Below are positions 20,657 through 28,654 of a DNA stretch of 37,358 nucleotides, piece after piece; within the stretch, counting starts at the first letter, position 1, and every line of letters begins with the position of its first letter. A program made the translations under genes and the position numbers. Origin of the DNA: Bacteroidota bacterium. GTDB lineage: Bacteria; Bacteroidota; Bacteroidia; Sphingobacteriales; Sphingobacteriaceae. Location: assembly GCA_013286985.1 (NCBI GenBank), contig JABDEQ010000017.1:869-38226 (forward strand), written 5' to 3'. Under the pieces are notes generated by a model. It worked only from the letters and a program-made list of their open reading frames with translations. It ran no database searches and had not been told where the DNA came from.

Positions 20657-20679
20657 ATTTATATCTTTTTGATATAAAT
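20657..20679. repeat. 9-bp perfect hairpin upstream of clpC
   Basis: ATTTATATC (20657-20665), loop TTTTT, GATATAAAT (20671-20679). It is AT-only apart from one pair, so weak as RNA. It might be an operator half-site pair. It lies about 215 bp before the clpC start in a 476-bp gap. Confidence 0.35.
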
Positions 20680-20690
20680 ATGATGTAATA

Positions 20691-20767
20691 GTTTAAGTGT
20701 CAGTATAAGCTTTTAGCAGTTTATGTGACAATATAAGACAAATTCGTCAATTATATGACAATACGGC
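20691..20767. repeat. Three near-identical direct repeats, period about 29 bp
   Basis: GTTTAAGTGTCAGTATAAG (from 20691) and GTTTATGTGACAATATAAG (from 20719) agree at 15 of 19 positions. A third, more diverged copy (TTATATGACAATACGGC) starts near 20750. The spacing is 28-30 bp. A further direct repeat, CACTAAC x2, follows at 20766-20786. The cluster lies between clpC and the GH18-like gene. It could be a multi-site operator, or the multiple terminal repeats of a lost IS21-type element (see the micro-ORF at 20831). Confidence 0.5.
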
Positions 20768-20830
20768 ACTAACACTTGTTACACTAACGTTTAAATTGTT
20801 GTTAACTTATATACGCAAAAGGAGAAAAAT

Positions 20831-20863
20831 ATGATGTTAAAAGTTGACGATTTTTATAATTAA
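20831..20863 (+). other. 10-codon micro-ORF with strong Shine-Dalgarno
   Basis: AAAAGGAG (20817-20824) stands 6 bases before ATGATG, which opens a 10-codon frame MMLKVDDFYN that ends in TAA. Strong Shine-Dalgarno sites are rare in Bacteroidota, so the site stands out. It follows the three direct repeats by about 65 bp. Possible readings are a leader peptide, or the start of a transposase gene from which the rest has been deleted. No expressed function can be claimed. Confidence 0.25.
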
Positions 20864-20864
20864 T

Positions 20865-20903
20865 TATACCCAATCAACCGATAGGAGTAGTTGACCGGGT
20901 ATA
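20865..20903 (-). terminator. Probable terminator of the GH18-like gene
   Basis: TATACCC (20865-20871) pairs with GGGTATA (20897-20903), with inner CAAC/GTTG pairs. On the minus strand it is followed by TAATTAATTATAAAAA. It lies 14 bases after the GH18-like stop. The U-run is interrupted, so efficiency is uncertain. Confidence 0.6.
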
Positions 20904-20917
20904 CGCAAGAAGGTAGC

Positions 20918-21943
20918 CTATTTGCCCGGATTCATAATTTGAATAGCATTTCGGGTAACTGCAAAGTGCGGGTTGTGATTGTAGTCGCGGCTCATTCTGT
21001 AAGCGCCTATACCTAAGCCACTATTTGTTTTAACCCAATTGGCATAACTATATAAGGAGGCAGTTACAACTGAATCACTGCCCGGCGGAACCTGTACCCC
21101 GTTGGCCTGTACAAAGCTATCGCCATTAACCAAAAAAATGAGCTTATTTAAGCCATACATTTTAACCAGCGGCGGAAAACCTTGGGTACCACCTCCCCAC
21201 CAGGCATGGTTACCCGTAGTATAAGCCTGAAAGTCGACATAATCGTAATTGCTTTGATAAGGCGTGTACATGGCCGCATCATTGGCTGATCCATCAGTAT
21301 CATAAAAAAATGTTGGTTTTTTGCCGCCGGTACCAACCACACACTTGGTGCAATTGGGCCCATAATATTGGGCAACGGCAGTTAAAAAATTAGGGCCATT
21401 TGATTGCGGTACCTCACCGCCAAAGGTTCCAGATTCGATATCTATATCAATACCATTAAGCCGGGATGTATCAATATCCTTTTCGTAGGTGTTTTTTGCC
21501 CAATGATAATAGGTGCTTTTGGTGTTAGGGACTTTTTGGTTAAAACCCGACGGGTTCACATATCCGGGTACTTTGGTGGCAGGGTCATTTACCGATCCGT
21601 CAAAATAAGCGTATTTAGGGAAATAACATACTACAATTTTGGTTCCCTTTGCCTGTGCGATGCGCCAATCGGCTTGCGTAGTATCGCGCCCGGCAAAGAA
21701 CTCCAAAAAATCCACGCTGTCCGGTGAATTGGCCGGGTTGATGCTGGGGACAGGATCGTTACCATCGGCCACTAAAAAACCCAGATACAAAAAGTGCTTG
21801 CTGTTTTTATAGGCGATAAGGCTGCTGTCTGAAATTGAAGTTCCTTTAACAGCTGAGGCCGCAGGACCTTTACAGCCAGCAAAAAGGGCGAGGACGCAGG
21901 AAAAGGCTATTATTCCTCCAATCCGGTTAATAATCTGTTTCAT
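20918..21943 (-). CDS. GH18-like lipoprotein (endo-beta-N-acetylglucosaminidase type)
   Basis: 341 residues. A lipoprotein signal with FAGC (C24) predicts anchoring in the envelope, probably the outer membrane. The GH18 signature is present as N163-G-I-D166-I-D168-I-E170: D168 and the acid E170 of DxxDxDxE are kept, but the first D is N163. KIVVCYFP and YVDFQAYTTG (the Q-x-Y substrate strand) also fit, and the latter is typical of the EndoF/EndoS branch that cuts the chitobiose core of N-glycans. Length suits a single catalytic domain. No SusC/SusD or other glycan genes are next to it, unlike most Bacteroidota endoglycosidases, so the substrate is unknown. A chitinase-like or inactive binding role is possible. 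Confidence 0.72.
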   Translation of the reverse strand: MKQIINRIGGIIAFSCVLALFAGCKGPAASAVKGTSISDSSLIAYKNSKHFLYLGFLVADGNDPVPSINPANSPDSVDFLEFFAGRDTTQADWRIAQAKGTKIVVCYFPKYAYFDGSVNDPATKVPGYVNPSGFNQKVPNTKSTYYHWAKNTYEKDIDTSRLNGIDIDIESGTFGGEVPQSNGPNFLTAVAQYYGPNCTKCVVGTGGKKPTFFYDTDGSANDAAMYTPYQSNYDYVDFQAYTTGNHAWWGGGTQGFPPLVKMYGLNKLIFLVNGDSFVQANGVQVPPGSDSVVTASLYSYANWVKTNSGLGIGAYRMSRDYNHNPHFAVTRNAIQIMNPGK

Positions 21944-22231
21944 AACTATTTGTTTTAAGGTTAAGTATTAGTAGTCGCTCTGGCAATCACTGTTTGAGTA
22001 TAAAGATATAAGCAATATTTTTTACTATAGGTGGGTATTTTTACCCTTTTTTTAAGTGAAATTTGACAAGAGCAACGGGTGGAAAACTATGCTTTTAACG
22101 TCTTTGTGAATTGTTTGCCTGAATAGAGAAGAAAGTAAATAGCGCGATAAGAATTTAAATCAAAAAAATATTTTAACCTGATATAAATTATACATAATAA
22201 CTGATATTTGCTCCTCTAATTTTAAATCCAG

Positions 22232-23914
22232 ATGGCAGACGAAAAGATTATATTTTCAATGGCTGGGGTTAGTAAGGTCTACCCTCCGCAAAAAACAGTT
22301 TTAAAAAATATTTACCTGTCTTTTTTTTATGGCGCTAAAATCGGGGTTATCGGTTTAAATGGCTCCGGTAAATCGTCATTATTAAAAATAATAGCGGGCA
22401 TTGATAAAACGAATATAGGTGAGGTGGTTTTTTCGCCGGGATATACTGTTGGTTACCTGAGCCAGGAGCCAGAGCTTGATCCTGAAAAAACGGTGAAAGA
22501 AGTGGTGGAAGAGGGCGTAGCTGAAATTACATCCTTATTAAAGGAGTACGAAGATATCAACGAAAAATTCGGGCTGGAAGAATATTACGGCGATGCCGAT
22601 AAAATGGATAAGCTGATGGCGCGCCAGGGCGAGTTGCAGGATAAAATTGATGCAGTAAATGCCTGGGAGCTGGATGTTAAGCTGGAACGTGCAATGGATG
22701 CTCTGCGCTGCCCTGATCCGGATACTAAAATATCGGTATTGTCGGGTGGTGAACGTCGCCGTGTGGCACTATGCCGTTTGTTGTTGCAGGAACCTGATGT
22801 TTTATTGCTGGATGAGCCAACCAACCACCTGGATGCTGAATCAATTGACTGGTTGGAGCAACACCTTAAACAATATAAAGGAACGGTAATAGCCGTTACG
22901 CACGACCGCTACTTTTTAGATAATGTTGCCGGCTGGATTTTGGAGCTGGATAGAGGTGAAGGTATTCCATGGAAGGGAAATTATTCTTCATGGCTTGATC
23001 AGAAAGCGAAACGATTGGCACAAGAGGATAAAACAGAAAGTAAACGCCAGAAAACTTTGGAACGTGAGCTGGAATGGGTGCGGATGGGGCCGAAAGGACG
23101 TCATGCTAAATCAAAAGCGCGTTTGTCCAATTATGATAAGTTAGCATCAGAAGAAACCAAGGACAGGGAAGAAAAACTGGAGCTATTTATTCCACCAGGC
23201 CCGCGTTTGGGTAATGTGGTGATTGAGGCCAACGGCGTAAGTAAATCATATGGCGATAAGTTATTGTTTGATAACTTGAGTTTCTCGTTGCCTCCGGCAG
23301 GTATAGTAGGCATTATCGGCCCCAACGGCGCCGGTAAAACAACATTATTCCGTTTAATTACAGGGCAGGATCAGCCTGATGCCGGTACTTTCCGGGTCGG
23401 CGAAACCGTATCCCTGGGTTATGTTGACCAGATGCATGATGACCTTGACCCCAACAAATCTGTTTGGGAAAACGTTACCGGCGGCTTGGAAACCATAATG
23501 GTTGGTAATCGTCCCATCAACTCAAGGGCTTATGTATCGCGTTTTAACTTTAATGGTGCCGATCAGCAGAAAAAAGTGGGTGTGTTATCAGGTGGTGAAC
23601 GTAACCGGGTGCATTTATCCATCACGCTAAAAAAAGGATCGAACGTACTGTTGCTGGATGAGCCTACCAACGATATTGACGTGAATACCTTACGTGCTTT
23701 GGAAGAAGCACTGGAAAACTTTGGCGGCTGTGCTGTTGTGATCAGTCACGACCGTTGGTTTTTAGACAGGATATGTACACACATACTGGCATTTGAAGGC
23801 AACTCACAAGTTTACTTTTTTGAAGGCAACTATTCGGACTACGAAGAGAACCGCAAAAAACGTTTGGGCGATGTAGCGCCTAAAAGGATAAAGTATAAGA
23901 AATTGACAGTATAA
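22232..23914 (+). CDS. ettA: ABC-F protein EttA (energy-dependent translational throttle)
   Basis: 560 residues, the usual length. Two ABC ATPase domains without membrane segments: domain 1 has GLNGSGKSS, LSGGERRRV and LLLDEPTNHLD; domain 2 has GPNGAGKTT, LSGGERNRV and LLLDEPTNDID. Between them is the charged PtIM linker (about 240-310), and the first domain has the EttA arm insertion (about 95-140). EttA binds the ribosomal E site and couples the first peptide bond to the ATP/ADP ratio. The N-terminal IIFSMAGVSKVYPPQK is close to E. coli EttA. A partial -7 box (GATATTTG, 22203-22210) precedes the start, and a strong terminator follows. Single gene. Confidence 0.95.
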   Translation: MADEKIIFSMAGVSKVYPPQKTVLKNIYLSFFYGAKIGVIGLNGSGKSSLLKIIAGIDKTNIGEVVFSPGYTVGYLSQEPELDPEKTVKEVVEEGVAEITSLLKEYEDINEKFGLEEYYGDADKMDKLMARQGELQDKIDAVNAWELDVKLERAMDALRCPDPDTKISVLSGGERRRVALCRLLLQEPDVLLLDEPTNHLDAESIDWLEQHLKQYKGTVIAVTHDRYFLDNVAGWILELDRGEGIPWKGNYSSWLDQKAKRLAQEDKTESKRQKTLERELEWVRMGPKGRHAKSKARLSNYDKLASEETKDREEKLELFIPPGPRLGNVVIEANGVSKSYGDKLLFDNLSFSLPPAGIVGIIGPNGAGKTTLFRLITGQDQPDAGTFRVGETVSLGYVDQMHDDLDPNKSVWENVTGGLETIMVGNRPINSRAYVSRFNFNGADQQKKVGVLSGGERNRVHLSITLKKGSNVLLLDEPTNDIDVNTLRALEEALENFGGCAVVISHDRWFLDRICTHILAFEGNSQVYFFEGNYSDYEENRKKRLGDVAPKRIKYKKLTV

Positions 23915-23932
23915 CTGTCCCGTCTAAATCTC

Positions 23933-23950
23933 CTCCGCCAATAGGCGGAG
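23933..23950. repeat. Short GC palindrome CTCCGCC-AATA-GGCGGAG
   Basis: A perfect 7-bp stem with a 4-nt loop, 18 bases after the ettA stop and just before the real terminator. It looks like a dispersed small palindrome rather than a gene-specific element, because it lacks a T-run. Confidence 0.5.
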
Positions 23951-23965
23951 AGACTTTATATGATG

Positions 23966-24006
23966 AAAAAAGATTAGCGAAGTTGAAAACTTCGCTAATC
24001 TTTTTT
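23966..24006 (+). terminator. ettA terminator
   Basis: A 19-bp perfect stem (arms 23966-23984 and 23988-24006) has core GATTAGCGAAGTT/AACTTCGCTAATC, a 3-nt loop and six T residues at the end. It is a very strong intrinsic terminator. The A-rich left flank would make it work from the other side as well. Confidence 0.93.
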
Positions 24007-24070
24007 AGGGGTATTTTTCCGGTTATATATCCTTGAAAAAGCCTAAATAACGGGCATGTAGATGATGTCT

Positions 24071-24136
24071 TGCCCCTACAGGGCATAATATGCGGGGGCG
24101 CTTTTTTTCTACCAATATTAAGTTCCTAATGGAGCT
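24071..24136 (+). repeat. REP-like element 1 (forward)
   Basis: The order is palindrome GCCCCTACAGGGC, a T-run with the core TTCTACCAATATT, then the palindrome AGTTCCTAATGGAGCT. The same order is seen at 24296-24359 and 25137-25198. Confidence 0.75.
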
Positions 24137-24195
24137 GTTAAAAAAATGTATAAATGGAAATGGCATGCCTGTGCTGGCTTTGACGATTCCAGATC

Positions 24196-24224
24196 GATCC
24201 CGCAGGGATCAAATATTGGTAGAA
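24196..24224 (-). repeat. REP-like element 2 (reverse)
   Basis: Palindrome GATCCCGCAGGGATC followed by AAATATTGGTAGAA, the reverse complement of the core in the forward elements. With element 1 it makes an inverted pair, as in BIMEs. Confidence 0.75.
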
Positions 24225-24295
24225 TTTAGAAATAGAATATGGCAAACGTTGTATTTTCAAATAGCATGGCTTTATTGGAATGCGGGATAGGTTGT

Positions 24296-24359
24296 GGCCC
24301 TACGGGGCACGATATCTATGGGATATTTTTTCTACCAATATTGGGCTCCTAACGGAGCC
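24296..24359 (+). repeat. REP-like element 3 (forward)
   Basis: GCCC-TACG-GGGC palindrome, TTCTACCAATATT core and a perfect GGCTCC-TAAC-GGAGCC hairpin at 24344-24359. Confidence 0.8.
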
Positions 24360-24493
24360 GTTGGGAAAATATTTTTGTAAACAAAAATTATATTCTGATA
24401 TGGAGTTTAACGGCAATAGGCCATCCTCTGTTATTAACATCATTTTTTATAAAAGGAAAACACGTTCGATATGGGATTTGACAATCACAGGCT

Positions 24494-24557
24494 GATCCCA
24501 TAGGGATCAAATATTGGTAGAAAAAAAACGAAAAAGATATTTCCGTACCGTAGGTAC
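24494..24557 (-). repeat. REP-like element 4 (reverse) and a variant palindrome
   Basis: GATCCC-ATA-GGGATC (24494-24508) with AAATATTGGTAG, then after an A-run a different palindrome, GTACC-GTA-GGTAC (24545-24557). It ends about 100 bp before the transposase start. Confidence 0.75.
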
Positions 24558-24654
24558 GAAACAAGCCGGATGATAATTTAATTATGATATTGGCAATGGT
24601 TTTTCATTATGGGTTGATAATTTTATATTGCACGTCTAAACCTGTTAATTAAAA

Positions 24655-25116
24655 ATGGCAAATACCTATACCCAAATTCACATTCAATGTGTGATGGCTG
24701 TAAAATATCGACAATCGCTCATTCAACCGGAATGGAAAGATCAGTTACAAAAATATATCACGTCAATTGTTCAGAATCACGGGCATAAAGTATTGGCTAT
24801 AAATAATATGCCGGATCATTTGCATTTATTTTTCGGGTTTCGCCCTAATCAATCTCTTTCTGATTTAATGCGTACTGTTAAAAGTGAATCATCTCAATGG
24901 ATTAATGACAAGCAATTTACACCCGCGGTTTTCAGATGGCAGGAAGGATACGGCGCGTTTTCGTACTCGCGCTCGCATGTGAAAACGGTAACAGAATATG
25001 TATTAAATCAAGAGGAACATCATCGAAAAAAAACATTTTTGGAAGAATACCAGCAATTTTTAGAGCATTTTGAAATAGAATATGACGAACGTTATATTTT
25101 CAAATTACCTGAATGA
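24655..25116 (+). CDS. IS200-like / REP-associated tyrosine transposase (Y1, HUH)
   Basis: 153 residues, the full length for a Y1 transposase. The HUH metal-binding motif is H55-L-H57 (MPDHLHLFF) and the catalytic tyrosine is Y115 in TVTEYVLNQEEHH. The ending YDERYIF is typical of this TnpA branch. Such enzymes nick and rejoin single-stranded DNA at hairpins. The frame is intact and there is no tnpB or cargo. It is embedded among five REP-like palindromic elements (four upstream, one downstream), as for REP-associated transposases (RAYTs) that spread REP sequences. Whether the gene is still mobile or has been domesticated cannot be told. A clean IS boundary is not visible. Confidence 0.9.
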   Translation: MANTYTQIHIQCVMAVKYRQSLIQPEWKDQLQKYITSIVQNHGHKVLAINNMPDHLHLFFGFRPNQSLSDLMRTVKSESSQWINDKQFTPAVFRWQEGYGAFSYSRSHVKTVTEYVLNQEEHHRKKTFLEEYQQFLEHFEIEYDERYIFKLPE

Positions 25117-25136
25117 TCAGCATCCCGAAAATGTTT

Positions 25137-25198
25137 TGACCCTACGGGGCAAGAACAGGGGACGTTTTTTTCTTCCAATATCGGGCTCCTAACGGAGC
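25137..25198 (+). repeat. REP-like element 5 (forward), downstream of the transposase
   Basis: CCC-TACG-GGG, then TTCTTCCAATAT and GCTCC-TAAC-GGAGC (25185-25198). It matches elements 1 and 3 and ends 5 bases before the stop of the convergent VOC gene, so it may act as that gene's 3' hairpin. Confidence 0.75.
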
Positions 25199-25203
25199 TG
25201 CTT

Positions 25204-25731
25204 TTATTTGTCATATGCCGCGTGCAGCTCTGCAATATTCAATTTTCTCATTTGCAGCATGGCCTGCATTACTTGCTGGGCTTTTACGGGATCTGGGCCG
25301 CCCATTAATTTACCCAATGCGTTTGGCACTATCTGCCATGATACACCATATTTATCTTTCAGCCAGCCGCAACGGCTTTCTTGCCCACCATCAGCGGTAA
25401 GCGAGTCCCATAAATGATCAACTTCCTGCTGGGTTTCGCATTTTACGAAAAAAGAGATGGACTCATTGAATTTAAACATAGGGCCACCATCAAGTATCAT
25501 AAATTCTACACCATTGAGTTTAAATGTGCCTGTCAGCACCTTACCCATTCCGCCCGGAGCATCGCCGGGTAAACGATGAGTGTTTATAATTTCAGAATTA
25601 GGGAAAACTGATGTGTAAAAGTTGATCGCCTCTTCCACCTTACCATCAAACCATAAAAAAGGAGTGATCATTTGGGTTGAATGTATAGATGGGCTTTCGT
25701 TATCGGCCGGGTTTGTTTTAGTTATGCTCAT
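25204..25731 (-). CDS. VOC-family protein (PhnB / 3-demethylubiquinone methyltransferase-like fold)
   Basis: 175 residues. The core begins at ITPFLWFDGKVEEAINFYTSVFPNSEI, the usual start of this family. A family-typical FFVKCETQQEVDHLWDSLTADGG and CGWLKDKYGVSWQIVPNAL follow. Two beta-alpha-beta-beta-beta units make the VOC metal-binding fold. The name '3-demethylubiquinone methyltransferase' is historical and not a proven activity. About 20 N-terminal residues precede the core, so M21 is an alternative start. It is a single gene. A TATTGGTTA dyad lies upstream (25744-25775). Function is unknown; the family is linked to resistance and small-molecule metabolism. Confidence 0.88.
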   Translation of the reverse strand: MSITKTNPADNESPSIHSTQMITPFLWFDGKVEEAINFYTSVFPNSEIINTHRLPGDAPGGMGKVLTGTFKLNGVEFMILDGGPMFKFNESISFFVKCETQQEVDHLWDSLTADGGQESRCGWLKDKYGVSWQIVPNALGKLMGGPDPVKAQQVMQAMLQMRKLNIAELHAAYDK

Positions 25732-25743
25732 AGTTAAATATTA

Positions 25744-25775
25744 TATTGGTTAGTGATAAATAAAGTTAACCAATA
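25744..25775. promoter_or_regulatory. Operator-like dyad upstream of the VOC gene
   Basis: TATTGGTTA (25744-25752) and TAACCAATA (25767-25775) form a perfect 9-bp inverted repeat with a 14-nt spacer, 12 bases upstream of the VOC start. The size suggests a dimeric repressor or activator site, or a 5' UTR hairpin. No regulator gene is adjacent. Confidence 0.45.
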
Positions 25776-25835
25776 CAATGTTTGCGCACAACGGCAAATA
25801 ATGCCAATATTGGGGGGGAGAAGATGACAAAATAA

Positions 25836-25873
25836 GCTATCGGGAAAATACTTAAACGGAGATTCCCGGTAGC
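25836..25873 (-). terminator. Terminator of the TPR gene
   Basis: GCTATCGGGAA (25836-25846) pairs with TTCCCGGTAGC (25863-25873), 11 bp with one GU, and a 16-nt loop. On the minus strand it lies 10 bases after the TPR stop and is followed by TTATTTTG. Confidence 0.65.
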
Positions 25874-25883
25874 CTGTAAAAAT

Positions 25884-27455
25884 TTATTTTTTCCAAACCA
25901 CCCAGTTATTCGTTGGGTTGGTTTTGACTTTGGTAGGTGGATATTTCAGCATCATAGCTGCATCTCTGTTACCCAGAGCGGCTGATTTAACCCAATCGGC
26001 TTTGGCCGCCACTTTATTATTCATATTAAAATATACACGTCCCCGTTCAAAATAAGCGTTGCCATTTGATGAGTTTAGTTCTATCGCCTTTGTAAGATCG
26101 GCCAGGGCGGGCGTGTTGTTTTTAAGATTGGTATAAGCCGCACCACGCATTAAATAAGCATACGGGAGATTAATGCCACCGGCAATCGCTTTATCCAGAT
26201 TAGGGATAGCCGCGGCGCAATTATTCGCTTGCATGTACACCATGGCGCGATAATAGTAAGCATTAACATAATCGGGATTTATAGCGGTTGTTTTGTCCAG
26301 ATCAATCAAAGCAAGGGCATTTTGATTAATCTGGATCCTATCGATAGCTCTATAATAATAAGCTTCTTCAAATTTAGGCATTAAGATAATTACACGGCTA
26401 AAGTCATTTATACCACCGGTAAAATCGCTTAAATAAGATTTTGCCAACCCTCTGTCAAAATAGGCCTCGGCATAATCATTTTTTAGGCTAACAGCCTTGT
26501 TGCAATTCTGGATAGCTTCATCGTATGCTCTCATGTTTAACTTCACTTCTGCCATTTGAAAATATACTTCGGCATTTTCCGGACTTAAAATAATGGCCTT
26601 CGACAAGTCATCGTTTGCCGATCCAAAATTACCGAGCTTAAAATTTGCACGGGCTCTTGCCTGATACGCGTCTGCATTTTTAGGGTTTATACTTATGGCC
26701 TGGCTAAAGTCCGTTATAGCATCATTGTAATTGTTAAGCTCTCCTTTTTGAGCGCCCCTGTAATAATACGCCATGTCTTCCTGCGGATTTAGTTCAATAG
26801 CTTTTGCAAAGTCATCAATAGCGCTATAATAATCTTTAAGGTTAGCCTTAGCAATGCCACGGTCCAGGTATGCCTCTGGAATTTTGTCGTTGAGCTTAAT
26901 TGCCTGGTTTAAGTTTTCAAGTGCCCCTTTAAAGTCTTGCAAGCCAAGTTTTACATTTCCTATATTAACAAATGCACTTGAATTATTGGGATCAAATTCA
27001 AGTATTTTATTATAATCGGCCAGCGCGCTATTAAAATCACCAAGTTTTGTTTTTGCGTTTCCCCTGTTTGTATAGGCCAATGTGCTTTTTGGGTTTAATG
27101 AAATGGCGTAATCACAATCGGCAATGGCTCCTTTATAATCATTCAAATTGATTTTAGTATACGCCCTGTTTGAATAAGCGATATCATTATTTGAATTTAT
27201 AGCAATTTCTTTTGTGAAAATTTCTAAAGCCGCTTTAAAGTCGCCTTGCTGAACTTTAATAATCCCTTCATAATTATAAGCTTCGGCGTTACTCGGGTTT
27301 AGTTCAATTTCTTTGGTGAAATATCCCAGCGCACCATTGTAGTCTTTATTATTGTATAACTCAAGCCCTTTTGTAACATATAGATCATTACTTTGGGCAA
27401 TGGAGAAAAGTGGCAGCAATAATATTGTTATAAGATAAATTAGGTTTTTTTTCAT
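25884..27455 (-). CDS. Secreted TPR-repeat protein
   Basis: 523 residues if started at ATG 27455, which opens on the signal peptide KKNLIYLITILLLPLFSIAQ. The upstream TTG (27473) is within the promoter box and is rejected. The rest is about 14 tandem 34-residue TPR units with the repeated pattern A-Y-x-x-R-G-x-A-K-x-x-L-x-D-Y-x-x-A-I-x-D-x-x-K-A-I-x-L-x-P. TPR solenoids bind peptides and assemble complexes, in the periplasm here. No enzyme domain is attached. The partners are unknown. It has its own clear promoter and is divergent from a lipoprotein gene. It is not a BcsC: there is no outer-membrane barrel domain and it is far from the polysaccharide locus. Confidence 0.9.
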   Translation of the reverse strand: MKKNLIYLITILLLPLFSIAQSNDLYVTKGLELYNNKDYNGALGYFTKEIELNPSNAEAYNYEGIIKVQQGDFKAALEIFTKEIAINSNNDIAYSNRAYTKINLNDYKGAIADCDYAISLNPKSTLAYTNRGNAKTKLGDFNSALADYNKILEFDPNNSSAFVNIGNVKLGLQDFKGALENLNQAIKLNDKIPEAYLDRGIAKANLKDYYSAIDDFAKAIELNPQEDMAYYYRGAQKGELNNYNDAITDFSQAISINPKNADAYQARARANFKLGNFGSANDDLSKAIILSPENAEVYFQMAEVKLNMRAYDEAIQNCNKAVSLKNDYAEAYFDRGLAKSYLSDFTGGINDFSRVIILMPKFEEAYYYRAIDRIQINQNALALIDLDKTTAINPDYVNAYYYRAMVYMQANNCAAAIPNLDKAIAGGINLPYAYLMRGAAYTNLKNNTPALADLTKAIELNSSNGNAYFERGRVYFNMNNKVAAKADWVKSAALGNRDAAMMLKYPPTKVKTNPTNNWVVWKK

Positions 27456-27470
27456 TGTAATAAGTATCCT

Positions 27471-27500
27471 CAAATATAAACTTCTTTAAAAGAAAACAAA
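27471..27500 (-). promoter_or_regulatory. Promoter of the TPR gene
   Basis: On the minus strand, TATATTTG (27471-27478) matches TAnnTTTG. TTTG at about 27497-27500 gives a -33 TTG at a spacing of 18. It is the best-formed Bacteroidota promoter in the window. It lies 16 bases before ATG 27455, so it also decides the start codon. Confidence 0.75.
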
Positions 27501-27627
27501 TTGAGGCCCCATAAAATAATATCGGCTATAAAGTGTTTTCTATTTTTTGCAGATCCTTTTTTAAGTTTTTTGTAGCGATAGTACTCACTTTTAAGATTAT
27601 ATTTATCTTAGGGGCATTAAAATATAT

Positions 27628-28626
27628 ATGAGAATCCTAACCCTAAATCAATTTAAAGCATTGCTTTTTTCTGCGCTTTTTTTAGCCTTTCAATCATGCG
27701 TAGTAACGCCCGGACAATGGAAAAACGACCAGATCAGCTCCGGCAAACGCGATGACTTTCATCAACTAAATACAACAGCATTAAAGTACCTGAAAGCCAA
27801 TGATCCGAAAGGATTAAAGGCGGTTTTATCAAAAGATATGATAGATGCGGGTAATGACAGAGAGGTGGAGCTGATTAGCAACCGCTTAACGGATAATGAA
27901 TACAAGTTGCTGGATGAATACTATGTAGTACACAAATACCGGGATAGCAGCATGGACACTGTACGTGTAAAGGACGGAAGTGTAAACCGTTATGCATTGG
28001 TTTATCCATATGAAGCCCGCGAGATGTACATGGCCTATTTTATTCCCGAAAAATCCGCCAATAAATATATGCTCAGCTTAGTTTATGCCAAGCTTAATTA
28101 TGGCTGGAAAATAGTAAAAATGGAATTGGAACCTTATACCATTGATGGCAAAACGGCCCCTGAGCTGTTTAATATGGCGAAAGAACAATATGCGAAAAAG
28201 GAAACTCAGGCTGCTCAAATGAATACGATGCTGGCGGTTACCTGTTTCAAACCGGGTGTTTACTGGCAATATCCGGATGAGGTTGATGCTGGAAAATTTT
28301 ATACACAGGTACGCGATGAGGTTAACACCAAATATCAATACCCATTAGTGTTAAGGCAATTGGCTACTGGGCCTATGATATTGCGTATTTACAACAAAAA
28401 TACTGATGACGGCTACAGCTGCCCCGTTGTTTATTACATGACCCATTTTGATTTGAAAGATACTACTGAAGTGAAAAATGAAAATTTAAAGGTAAGAGAA
28501 GCTGTTATTAAACTAATGCCCGGGCTTGATGAGGGGAAAAAATATATTTTATACTCGGCATTTAATAAACCGCCTACTGGTTATGAGTCAATTGATCATT
28601 TTGATATGACACAGAAGCTTAATTAA
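27628..28626 (+). CDS. Lipoprotein of unknown function
   Basis: 332 residues. A hydrophobic signal ends in FQSC (C24), a lipobox, so the protein should be lipid-anchored in the envelope. Beyond this I recognise no family. The body is mixed alpha/beta, with Y-rich strands such as YALVYPYEAREMYMAYF and a conserved-looking GPMILRIYNKNTDDGYSCPVVYYMTHFDL. The fold could be NTF2/SnoaL-like in part (residues 45-130), a weak guess. It is divergent from the TPR gene, with 172 bp between the two ATGs, and 51 bp upstream of the radical SAM gene, which has its own promoter. Confidence 0.82.
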   Translation: MRILTLNQFKALLFSALFLAFQSCVVTPGQWKNDQISSGKRDDFHQLNTTALKYLKANDPKGLKAVLSKDMIDAGNDREVELISNRLTDNEYKLLDEYYVVHKYRDSSMDTVRVKDGSVNRYALVYPYEAREMYMAYFIPEKSANKYMLSLVYAKLNYGWKIVKMELEPYTIDGKTAPELFNMAKEQYAKKETQAAQMNTMLAVTCFKPGVYWQYPDEVDAGKFYTQVRDEVNTKYQYPLVLRQLATGPMILRIYNKNTDDGYSCPVVYYMTHFDLKDTTEVKNENLKVREAVIKLMPGLDEGKKYILYSAFNKPPTGYESIDHFDMTQKLN

Positions 28627-28654
28627 ACTTTCCGTTATCGCGCAGCAAAAATTG

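Noticed and set aside
24090..24495. Short plus-strand frames upstream of the transposase
   Set aside because: They run through REP palindromes and T-runs, and their translations reflect the repeats.
24071..25198. CRISPR array
   Set aside because: The repeats are few, differ in sequence and orientation, have irregular spacing and lie around a transposase. No cas gene is present.
25884..27455. TPR protein as the missing BcsC-type exporter
   Set aside because: It has TPR units but no C-terminal outer-membrane barrel domain, and it lies more than 12 kb from the polysaccharide locus with its own promoter.
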